DNA of 64,000 bases from Haliotis asinina (taxonomy: Eukaryota; Mollusca; Gastropoda; Lepetellida; Haliotidae), in NCBI RefSeq assembly GCF_037392515.1, contig NC_090295.1, forward strand, positions 24,902,501-24,966,500, in the 5' to 3' direction. The notes under the pieces are model-generated. The model made no database searches. It saw only the letters and a list, made by a program, of their open reading frames with translations, and was not told where the DNA came from. Below are positions 25,190 through 37,600 of the stretch, piece after piece. The translations under genes were made by a program, and so were the position numbers. Positions within the stretch are counted from its first letter, which is position 1; every line of letters begins with the position of its first letter.

Positions 25190-25390
25190 TTTGATCATAG
25201 TATTGCTGTATTACAGTTAAAATTTGGTGCCTGAATAAAAAGTATAATTTGTTTCGCTGTCAAATCATTTGATTGTGTTTTTATCATATTTTTGCCCAAT
25301 AAGACAAGCTTCACTGTCACATATCCAAACAAACAAGTCAATCTTTATAATCATATGTATCATGGTATATGGGTCCTCTATTATTTGCAG

Positions 25391-25640
25391 GAAAATCTGA
25401 ACATTGCTTCAACCATGTCAACTGGAATTGTCATGCGCCAGTTCATATCTGGCTTGAAGAATCGAAATGAAGAGGTCCGCATCAAGACAGCCAATGACCT
25501 CCACCATTTTGTTAGCACTGAGCTACGTGAAATGCCGGTGGAGGAACACACCACCTTCATGGATGAGTTCAACCATCACATCTTTGAGATGGTGTCTAGC
25601 ACAGACCTGAATGACAGGAAGGGTGGAATCTTAGCTATAG
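25391..25640 (+). CDS. MTOR: MTOR first coding exon (5'UTR end plus codons 1-75)
   Basis: The acceptor TTATTTGCAG precedes 24 noncoding bases and then ATG at 25415. An upstream noncoding exon must therefore exist, not identified here. It encodes the first HEAT-type helices ending RKGGILAI and stops in phase 1 at the GTTCGT donor. The right end of DIRS-like copy A lies only about 200 bp upstream of the acceptor. Confidence 0.9.
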
Positions 25641-28600
25641 GTTCGTGATCAACAGGATGTGTGATGGATACAACGTCTGTGATTTCTGTATGTCAAATTT
25701 GGGAAATTAAAGGTTGCAACTGCTTAAATAATTGAATATCAGTTGGGGAAAAGTATCCTGACAAAAGCACTTGCAATGAGTCGAGATTGTCAATAGAGAT
25801 TCAATGGTTCAATTTAAGGGTGTCAATATCAAGTCAAGATTATCTTTAAGTATGTTTGATTAATATCTACAATAACTAAAATATGCATGGTTAGAATGTA
25901 TATTGGTAACCAGTGTGCTAAATAGAAAATGACTAGTCCGCTAGCCCGTGACAAGTAAAAATCCAGTCAGGCCAGTAAATCTCCGCAGTTACTGGTCCGA
26001 GTGGCTAGTGAATTGTCAAGGGGTCATGTTTTTAGATATGTCACTCTATCCGACTTGTTAAGTTATAAAACACTTTTAAATCGTGCAAGATCTATGGTCT
26101 AGTAAATGATGGTATTTTTACCTTTTTGTAATTTTAATAACACGTAGAATTTGGCAACACATGATATTTATCTAATAATTCAGACAGTGTAATAATTCTC
26201 ATTGTCAGCGTTATTTGTTTCAGTGAGTTTGATTGGTGTTGATGTGGGCAATACATCAACAAGAATGAGTAGGTTTGCAAGCTATCTGCGCAATCTGCTC
26301 CCATCAAATGATGTGGTGGTGATGGAAATGGCGGCAAAGGCTGTAGGGATCCTGGCTCTTGCATCAGGCACATATGCTGCAGAGTATGTGGAGTTCGAGG
26401 TGAAGCGAGCACTGGAATGGCTCACTGGAGACAGGATTGAAGGGAGGAGACAAGCTGCGGTAGGTGGATACTGGACTGTGTGTTCAGAATGAATAAATGT
26501 GGTTGATTTTTTGTTGATTAGATGTAAATTTGAAGACTATGAATTGTAATCTTGATGATATGAACTGTTAGTCACAATGGCAGATGTTTGGAAATAATCG
26601 AGTTTGGACCAGACAGTCCAGTTATCAACGGCAGGGGCATTGATGAACACAATCAGGATACGATGACGGACTAGTCTTCAACTACTAGATACTACTAGAT
26701 CATCGCTGAAACAACAGACCAATGATCTCATCCCTCCCAACGAACGAGAGATCTACGACAAATCTCGACTCCCACTGCCTGAGGTACAGAGCTTCAGGGA
26801 ATCAGCGCAACATGCAGCATCGACTAGACCTTCATCTTCTCTATCTACAATGACGCTGCAACCTTCAGAGAGTCTACTCCATACATATCCGCTGATATGT
26901 ACAGTACTAAACAACTTGTCATACTGTGACGAAGAATCAGCATCAACATGTCCCATCCTTCAACGCTTGGCGATTTACTCTACAACCAACTCAACGACTG
27001 CACTCAAGCACCTTCAGCATTTCAGTTGGAAGGGTTCCCCACATGCTTCGTTAGGACACTACGGCTTGAGAAGTTGCCAGAAGTTTCCAGCTTCGAAGAG
27101 GATAAGATGATTTATCTACTCTACTTACTTCAAAGGAGGATCAACAATTCATCTCCAAGTATCTGGCACTAACATCATGTTGTCATGCACTGGCAGCGAG
27201 GAATTCAACATTATTTTGACGCTTTATTGTTACTAGATTATTACTGTCAACTTATACCAACATGGGGAAGTGTGAGAATTGCTTGGCAACATCTGTATAA
27301 GATAATAAGTGTATAGTCTTCAGTTGAAGAACACCAACACAATGACCATTAGGACAGTCTACCTACGTCAGTATTAAGCGACAGAAGGTTTCATGCGCTT
27401 CTACTCAGTCATCTATACACATGCTCACTTGTGTATCTCTGATACAGGTCTGAATACTAGTGACCGAATCACTGACTGCACAAGATTTCACGATGATCAC
27501 TTGGCTGCAACACCGGTGACGTCACATCTGGAATCCGATTGGTCTTCAAAGGACAACGCCCTGTTCAGAATGCAGCTAGTGTTTAGGTGTCAGGAAGTCG
27601 TCTACAGATGTCAAAAACCAGTCGTTGGAAAGACATTATTTAGAACCGAGATAGCAGTCTACAGCAACATTCGATTGTCTTCGAGAGACAAGAGGTCTTC
27701 GAACAGCAGATTCAATGTTCTTTAACTAGAGGCTTACAGCAACAGATAGCAGTTTTTTGCCGCAACAGCGAGTCAACTATAAACAGGCTTCACATGGAGG
27801 ACAACTCGCTCACAACTTACACTGCTGATGATCTGAGGACAAAGTGATTCCGGTACCAACATCTTCGGCATGGCAGTACCAGAAGATTATTGATGAAGTC
27901 AGGCTTGAATCTGACACAAATTCTACATTCCGGTCAAGAAGAATCATTACAACTTTGCACAGAGACTTTGACAGAGCTGAACTCCAAAAGTCATCCCTAC
28001 GTAGATGTGCCACTTCAAGGTTGGGGTGTCCACCTGGACAACAAGGTTGCAGCAGGAAATTCTGCAGGCAATGTTGCACTCTAATTATAAACCACCTGGA
28101 GATGAAGATTGTAATCAACGCGGTACAACACTGGTCGACAGTAGTGAGGAATAAACTACTGATGGTCCACACAGACAACTCCACAGTTGCATTCTACATA
28201 AACAAGCAAGGATCAGCATGATCTCACATGCTGATACAACTCTTCAGTTGTTCGACATCGTCGATGACTTGAATCTCTACATAAAGGCAAGCCACATCCC
28301 AGGTGAATGCACCATCATGGCAGGTGCTATATCACATCCTCTACAACAATCTCCAACAGAGAGGATACATCAGGAGGCGTTTCGACTCATCATTCAGACG
28401 TTCGGATTACCGCGAATAGACCTATTTGCCATCAGATTCAGCAGATACCAACATTCGTACTTCAAGTACCGGATCTGTTTTCATGGGCAACAATCGATCT
28501 CATTATCTCATTGGAACAAATGAAGGCTTATACATTCCCGCCTCCGGTCATACTACCAAAGGTCATCGGTAAGATGAAATAGACGTCGATGTTGCAACTG

Positions 28601-31600
28601 ACTTTCATCACACCTATTGGCCAAGGAGAGAATGGTTTCCAGTACTCATCGAGGAACTAGGGCAACCGTCACTGAGACTCCCAGAATCGAAGAACCTACT
28701 TGTCCATCTGCACACCAAACAAGCATTCGGACATCATTCAAACCACACGTATGGATCGTATCAATGTCAGCTTGAAACTTTAAGGATGTTCCAGTAGAGC
28801 TGCGAGGGCAGTCAACATAGCTCTAAGATCTACTCGCTCCTTACACGACAATAAATGGATGGGAGTTGAGACATACACCAAGCAGAAGGCCATCACTGCA
28901 ACGAAATCCACACATCCTCAAGTAGCGGACTTCTTATGTCACCTACGGGAGTATCCCACATCACTATCTCAGTATGGATGAGAGCCGTTATATTGAGGGC
29001 CTACAAAGCAGTAGGTCTTGAACCTTATAATCCACATGAAGTAAGAGCCTTGGTAACAACACCTGCTCTACATGGAAATAGCCCACTTACAAGGATAATG
29101 GAGAGCTGCTTTTGGAGGTCATCCACAGTGTTTGCCAACCACTACCTACGAGATATCACCACTGAGGATGTTGCTGGCATTCACCAGTTTGGGCCACTTG
29201 TTGTACCACAACAACTAACGGTTCCACAATGCCGCTGAGTTTCACTCACCTCTTCTTATCAAGAGTGATCTGTACTTGTAAAGTATATACTTGTACATGA
29301 AGGAGGGTCACAAAACTATGATGAGGACATCATGAAGAAAGAGTTCCAATAGATAGCTAGTTGGGGGAAGAAACTAGTATATCTAAAATCTCACTCTGTG
29401 TCAAGTGACTTGAAACCAAGATGCTCTGCAGAGTAAAATGGTTGAGAGTCCTTATCAAACAAGCTAGCATGACCCAGCATGATTATGATAGATACTGAAG
29501 ATACTTGTACATGTGAAGAATCGCAATGTGTCTTGATAAGAATCTTGACATACAGTTGCATAACACACTAGAAGGACACTAGCTGATCTATATATCATCA
29601 CATTCCAGTCAGTGAATGCTTCAAGGAAGACAAGTTTGACTGAACGTGATTCTCCCCGTTTCATGGATATTGGAAGAACAGTACTGAATTACCGCCATTA
29701 CAGTACCCAAAGACTTGGAAGTACTGGATGCAGCCAATAGAATCCATCATGGTCTCACCCACTACTGATTCCATTGGATTCTGTAAGCAAATGAGCATGA
29801 GTCAGGATAAGGAAACAGATGTAATTTTCTGAATAAAATTGGTATTTTATACTTAGCCTGACTCAAGACTTCAAACCCCACTCAGACACGGTGGATTTCT
29901 CTACAATTCTTGTGTCTGGCTGATGGAATTACTGAGAGAGTGACAAACAGGGCCGGTCATGTGACCGATATGGTGGGAAACGGGGAGGCTTCCAGTGGGT
30001 GAGTCTGATTGTACGTTCGCTTCAAAAGAAGGGAACTTCCAGGCATTTTAAGTGTTCCACTGTTGTCTCATAGAGAGAGGAGATATGCAAATAAGCATGA
30101 GTCAGGATAAGTGTAAAATATCAATTTTATTCAGAAAGTTACATGTGTTGCAAAATGCCAATATCACATCTGCCCTTTGATGTATTATGTAACAGGACCA
30201 AAATGTGAACAGGACCAAATATGATGTGACAAGCAAATGACAGTAACATTATGTCTCCACTTGCTATCCAACAAAAACGCATGTGTTTTACAAGAGAAAA
30301 ACTGGCCATTCAGACAACTGAATGCTCGTATCAGTGGTTTCTTACATTTGAATTACTGGTTATCAGTTTCTGTGGTGATGACTTCCATATCACGCTGGAA
30401 CCAGGCTTTTCAACTTATGTTTCAGGTTCTTGTGCTGAAAGAGCTTGCTGACAACACACCCACATTTTTCTTCCAACAAGTTCAACAGTTCTTTGACTCA
30501 GTTTTCAACGCTATCAGAGATGTGAAGGTATGCAGAGAATTCTCTACACCAACAACTGGGTCCTCATGTTTACATTTCATTAAGATGACATGCGATTAAT
30601 TTACATATATGTCACATAATATTGGTGACAGTTAATAAATAACATTAACTTTCAAAAAGATATGATTTATATGGTCATGTAAGTTGTGAGAAAACAGATA
30701 AGAAAAGTCATTTATATAAGTCACATCATGAAACTCAAATTTTTTATGCCAGTTTTCTGCTTATGGTGTAACAATTTTTACCATTCTTGTCATTCAATGA
30801 GGTATCAATTGATAAATTGTTTTTAAACGTATGCCAAGACATTTTATGTTAATGCTGATGAAAGATAATATGCTTATTTGTAAAATATTTTCACCTTTTT
30901 TCATATATAATTCTGCTTGTATTAATACTGTGGTCACCATCTCTAATTTTGTAGCCATCTATAAGAGAAGGTGCTGTGGCAGCACTAAGAGCAGCCTTGA
31001 CTGTGACCTCTCAGAGGGAGACCAAGGACTCTCAAAGGTCGCAGTGGTACAGGGTAGGTTTTCCCTTCTTCAGAATTTATATAATCTGATACTTTGAGAT
31101 ATATGCCAACAGAGGATAGCATATGTCTGACCACATCAACCTGCTCTGTTTCAGCAATGTTTTGATGAGACTCAGAAGCCGTTTGACGAGAGCCAGATGC
31201 GAGAGAAGAAGATGACACGAGAAGACTGGACACACGGCTCGCTGCTCATTATCAATGAACTTCTGAGATGCAGCAATGTAGAGGGAGAGGTACTTCTCCA
31301 TGAAAATCTTTGATATGTTGTGTTTGTCTTGTCATATACTCCTGTGTTTGAAATATTGATATTATTGCACTTTAAATTCAATTGATTGAATCATGATAAA
31401 AATGACAGTCATCAGTATTAATGTCCTCACTGTTGAAGAAATTGAGTTCAAGTTGACAACTGAATCAAGAAGGGATGGATTTGGAACTGATTCAGCTTCT
31501 GGACATTATATATGAAAACACAAGTCAGGGTCAACTCTGCCAATATCACACAGAGGTTCCTATATGCCCATATTTTTGTACCCACAGGATATACTGTTCA

Positions 31601-34600
31601 CTGGAAAAGTTATTTATTATTTGATTGTACTGTTACTCATGTAACTTTCCAGAGACAGAGAATGGAAATGGAGGAAATCACAGCTCAGCAGAACCTCCAT
31701 GACAAGACTGTGAAGGTAGAACACCTGTGCCATTGCGACTGGTAGAACTAATTTGTCAGTGTGAAAATCCACAAGGGTGTTAGTTAAAGGTTATATATTA
31801 AATGCTAGATCAGTGGTCAGAGTATTAATGTGTCCTTCTTACGTCCTGCATTCAGTTCCGGAAATGGTTGCAGTATGATAATATTGCTAAAAGGATTAAA
31901 CCATGCTTGCTCACTGAACTTTGTTCTGGTATTTGGTTTTGCAGAAATAGTTTGCGGAAATTGTTTTGATTATTCCATCAAACCATGCATTTATTTGTAC
32001 AGTGTTAATTATGGAGCTGTTGTAGCAAGCATTCATTCTATTGGTATGTACTTTGTGGACTTACTTTGCTTATTACTATCTGTGACAAGGAGTTGTCGTC
32101 CAAATCAAAACCCCAGGGCAGCATCTCCGCTCTGCAGCAGCTGCAGCAGAAGATGTCGCCTCTGATGATATTTGGCCTTGGAGGCCGTCCAGCACAGCAG
32201 AAGCCGACATTCTTCGAGAGTCATACATGTAAAGAGTTGATGTCAGCCAACTTTGACAATGTGAGTATACTCCATCATTCCTTAATTTTGTTGTGTTTTT
32301 GAGTCTTTGTCCTACAAGTTTTTGTGTCTGTACAACTTTGTTCTCACTAGCTTGGATACTCTGTGGTTGCTGTTGTCAGCTTTGGTGTATCAGAGTTCAA
32401 TAAATTATTGAGGTTTCCATGAAGACCTAGGTTAGAACTGGTCTTCGCAACTCATGGTTGTCTTAAGAAGGGATCAGGTTGTCTTAAGAGGCGATCAGGT
32501 TGTCTTAAGAGGCGATCAGGTTGTCTTAAGAGGTGATCAGGTTGTCTTAAGAGGCGATCAGGTTGTCTTAAGAGGTGATCAGGTTGTCTTAAGAGGTGAT
32601 CAGGAGGCGATCAGGTTGTCTTAAGAGGCGATCAGGTTGTCTTAAGAAGGGATCAGGTTGTCTTAAGAGGTGGTCAGGCTTGCAGACTTGGTTGGAACAT
32701 GTCATTGTGTCCCAATTATCTGTATCACTGGTCCGTACTGGACCACCACTGTTTATTGCTGAGTGCAGCATTAAACAAACAAATAAATGGACAGTATACT
32801 AGTGGAAACTCCCACGGAGATATCACTTGACTGAGTTAAAGTAATCTCTCCTCACTGGGAGATATCACTTGGTTGAGATAAAACAATCTCTGATGCCTGG
32901 GAGATATCACTTTGTTGAGATTAAGCAATCTCTCTTCCATGGGAGAACTCACCTGGGTGAGCTAAGTCAGTCTCTGCTCCCTGTGAGATATCACTTGGGT
33001 GTTATAAAGCAATCTCTCCTACCTATTAGATATCCCTTGGTTGAGATAAAGCAATTTTGTGGGAGGTGTTTTCTTCAACTGTGTGTCCTGGATGGAAAAC
33101 TCATGGTATCCATGGACAGTGACAATGTTACCATTTTTCACTGCAGGTATGTCACCTGATTTTGAAGCACCGTACGAGTCGCAGTGTCTATGTACAGCAG
33201 TCCCTACTCATGGTCCTGCCACGACTGGCAGCATTCAACTCACAGTTCTTCTCCAAAACGTGAGTAGAAGTGTTTAAGGCACTATCTAAAACTGCAGCCT
33301 GCTGATGGCAAGGACGTACATACATAGAATATAAACCTGCTCAGCAAACACATGAAACTATATCAACTTGCATCATACAAGTGAGAACCAAGAAATGTAT
33401 GATTATTTCATACACACGGTCAGGCAATAATGAAATATTAGTAAGAAGGAATTAAGTTTGACATGTAACAGCGTGTTTTAATTTTTAATTCTTTTTCAGA
33501 AAAAGTCCTCCTTGGGGTACATATAAGCATTTTTATGTCCATTAAAAATCCCTACGACAGTTGTAACTATTTTGATAATAAAATATTTACAAAACAAAAA
33601 ACTCGTTTTTGTCTTGTGGGACCACCTTTACAGGGCCCCCCAGGCCCCCTACAGCCAAGAGCAGGTAACTCTGGCCGTCTACCTCGCACCTCACTTTTCA
33701 TGCTGTCGTTCGACTAGAAAGACGTGTGTGCTCCATTTAGATAGTTTTTGTGCTATCTGCCTACGGAATTATGAGTGAGAAAGAGTCAGCTACTGTATGT
33801 ATGGTTCCTTTTCTTTCGCACGGGCGTTAGTTGGAATTTCTTGGCTGAAATTTTCATTCATATATTGTTGTAACTTTGCCGGTCGGGTCCTATCTTCCTG
33901 TCATGTGGCAGGCAAGATGGCGGTCTTTATGGCTTCTTTTTAGTGCGGGAAGTGTTTCGCTTGCGTCTCACTTATTCCTACGTGTTTCTTATTAGTATGT
34001 TTTACATGCTAAGATGTCTTAACCCATTTGTTCTTGTTTCAGTCAAAATGGGGATGTTGGTTTTTAAGACTTTTCGTCTTTTTCATTGCATTACGCACTT
34101 GTGTGTGCACACTTGTTATTGCATTTATCCGCTTATACTTTCTTGTTTAGCTGGGTTAATGTATTTTGGCAATTTATTATCGCCCGTGCGTTTATATTTT
34201 GCATATTGTGTGTTCAATTGCGTATGTTTTCTGTACATCAGTTACCATTAGTTGGTTCTGATTGTTACAGTTTCGGGGTGCACCCAAGTCTTGGGTCTAG
34301 GCTCAGGCACGGGTGCTGTCCCTGTGGGAATCTCAGATCCAAGCTACGGCTCTGGTGTCGTTTTCCCAGCTGGCTCTAGGGGTTTTGCACCGAGCACCGG
34401 CTCCGGTGCAATTCTGCTTGCAGGCGCCGGTCCATCGGGTCTCGTACCGTTGGTCACCGGCAACCTAACTGGTGGTTCTCGAGCACCGGCTTTGCCACCC
34501 GCCAGGGGTAGGCCGACTCGGACATCTCGGCTCTTCTGGGTCTGTTGTCCTTGTTGACGGGTCCCTTGTGCGTCAGGGTTACCGGCAACCTAGCTGGTGG

Positions 34601-37600
34601 TTCTCGAGCACCGGCTTTGCCGCCTGCCTCGGTTCCGCTCAGTGCATCGGGTGTTCCTGCTTCGGCAGTCGACACCACGGGGTCTCGGCACCCTGGTTTT
34701 TCAGTGAACCAGAGGTAGGCCGACTCCGACAACTCGGCTCTTCTGGGTCTGTTGTCCTTGTTGACGGGTCCCTTGTGCGTCGGGGTTACCGGCAACCAAA
34801 CTGGCGGTTCGAGCACCGGCTTTGCCGCCTGCATCGGTTCCGCTCAGTGCATCGGTTTCCCTACTTCGGCGGTCGATCTCACGAGGTCTCGACGCCTTCT
34901 ATTTTCGGCGAACCGACGGAGGCCGATTCGGAGCTTTCCGCTCCGTTCGTCCCCGGGGCAGGTACGCGAATGGATCGCGGTAGCACTGACCCGATTCCAC
35001 GGAGTTTCGTCTTCCTGGGAAGTGTTTACTCCGTGCAGGGTAGCCGAGATCAAGGGGCTGTGCCGCAGGTGGTCGTCCCTGCGGACGCCCCCGATCCCGC
35101 AGAGTTTCGTCTTCTTGGGGAAGCGTTTGCTCCGTGTAGGGTGGCTGAGGCTCAATTGCCTATTTTACCTTCACTCCTCAGTTAGGTAATTAATCTGCTC
35201 CTGTAGGGTAGCCGTTCGCGGTTCGATCTCCCGGAGCTTGATGGGGGACGATGCGCTATTTGACCCTCCCGCTGTCGACGAGTGCGTGTACGCCTCGATC
35301 GCGCTTGGGGGGTCGTCTGGCCACTGCCAGGCGTCGGCTTGTCAGGGTCGCCGCTTGCCGCTTTGTACCTCATCGAACCAGGTGTTGCGCTCGGTTTCCG
35401 CTCCTTTGAGGAGCAATATCGGAACGCCGTGCAGCAACTTAAGGTTGCGGTGCACTCAGCCTACCTCTCTGTCTTGCAGAGGCAGGTGGTGTCGCAGGAG
35501 GACGGGGACGAGGATTTTTCCTCGTCCACGTTAGAGCGGCAACTTACGGAGGTGCATTCACATTTGACGCACGACTCAATGCGTTCACGAGTCAGATGAT
35601 GTATGCTGTGATTGGCCTTCGTAGGTTATGGCTGTCGCCAGGTATTCACCGGCTACACAGCAGGCACTGCTGTCTCTGCCTTTCCGACTGGGCTTGACCC
35701 AGTTCCCGGGGGCTTTGACGGGAGTTAGTGAGGCTGCGGAGGCCGTTAGTCAATTCAAGGACTCTTAAGTCTTTTCTTGAACAACCCTCCACCTCTCGCT
35801 CGCGGCCTTCGGTCCTCAGCTCAAGCTATCCTGCGACTCAGTCTAAGGATGCGCCGAAGTGGACTGCTCCACTACAGGCACGGAAGAGCAAGGGCAGGGG
35901 TAAAGGGAGTACCTCCGGAGCCCTCAGTTGTCCCGTTGCAAGCGGCAATCTCTGCCGTCGGCCGGGACACTTTGCCTTCTACCTGAAATTCCTGTGGGTG
36001 GTCGCCTCCCGTTATTACTCAGGGATGGCCACACGCCACAGTGGAAGCGAGAGCTTACTCCTTTTGCCGGGATTCGCTGCACTCCGGTGCCGAAGTCGCC
36101 GGAAAAGGTGGCAATTCTCCGTGCCGAAATTCAGTCTTTACTGGACAAGGCAACTATAGAGATGGTTCCATCAGGACAGGAGACTATGGGGTTTTACTCC
36201 ACTTTTTTCCTGGTAACCAAACAGAAAGGAGGGTTCAGACTCATTCTAAATCTCAAGGGTTTGAACAACTTGATAGAGGTGCCGTCTTTCAAGATGGAGA
36301 CCCTGAGGTTAGTGATCTCGTCTGTAGAGGCAGGGGATTGGCTTACGTCAATCGACCTCAAAGACGCATACCTCCATGTACCGATGCATCCCGAGTTCAG
36401 GAAATACCTTCGGTTTTCCTTAGACGGGGTTTGTTATCAGTTTCGTGTGCTCTCCTTCGGCATCTCCACGGCGCCAAGGGTGTTCACCAAACTCATGCTA
36501 GTACCAGTTCAGATGGACAGGTGGACAGATACCGGGAATCTATTCAAAGGTTTACCTCTGATGACCCCGGTACCGTCGCTCACAGTTCAGACGGATGCCT
36601 CCCTCACAGGGTTGGGGGGGGGATGCGTCCTGGGCGACCTCGCGATGTCGGGACTATTGTCCGACCAAGAGGCGACCTTGCACATCAATGTGTTAGAGTT
36701 GAGAGCTGTGACGTTGGTGTTCGAACGCTTCGTGGATCAGGTTCGAAGCCGAGTGGTTTGTCTAGAGATGGATAACCAGACGGCGATGTCTTACATTCTG
36801 AAGCAGGGCGGCACTGTGTCTCCGTCGCTCCTTCAGGAGGCGTGGCAGTTTTCTACTATGGTGCGATCAGTTCAGCATACGGGTTATGCCTGTGTATCTC
36901 CCAGGGGTCGACAACGTGCGTGCGGATGCGCTCTCACGACGTGTTCTGGCTCCCCACGAGTGGTTGCTCGATCGGGAGATATTCGGGATTATCTCCCAGT
37001 TGTCTGGGTCGTTCTAGGTGGATCTGTTTGCCTCTGGAGTGACGAACTAAGATTCCGGGGTTTTTGTTCGCGGATTCCTGATCCGAGAGCGATTGCCGCC
37101 AACGCCTTCCAGCGGGACTGGACGGACAGGGTGGTGTCGGTGTTTACGCCAATTCCCCTGATTTCCAAAGTTCTGTCTGAGCTTGCCACCCAACCAGCGC
37201 GGCTACTAGTGCTTCTCGCACCTCTGTGGCCGTCTCAACGCTGGTTTCCGGTAATACTCAGGTCGCTAGTGTAGCCGCCGGTACTATTACCGCGGCGACC
37301 GAACCTACTATCCCAGGACGGCCAGCCTCACCCCAATCCCCAGGATTCAGTGGGTGGCCTGGCCACTGTCCGGAATCGTCTCCAAAAGAGCGGATTTCCT
37401 GCATCAGTTGCAGACACAATTCTGGCTTCGTGGACGGATTCCACGAATGTACAGTGTGAGGATAGATGAGCCTGTTATGCGCGCTGGTGTGGAAATAGAG
37501 GGATTCTCGATCCCTTTTCTTCGACTGTAGTTGAAGTATTGGAGTTCTTACCGTCTCGTTTAGAATCTGGCTTAGCCGCTTCTACGATTCGAGGCTACTC

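Noticed and set aside
32596..33159. Open frames of 60-96 codons across the 21 bp and 44 bp repeats
   Set aside because: Periodic translations of tandem repeats, not genes; the real coding exon begins at 33147 in a different frame.
34252..35189. Overlapping open frames of 100-237 codons on both strands
   Set aside because: They come from GC-rich direct repeats in the gag-like region of DIRS-like copy C; several frames stay open at once, so none is supported alone.
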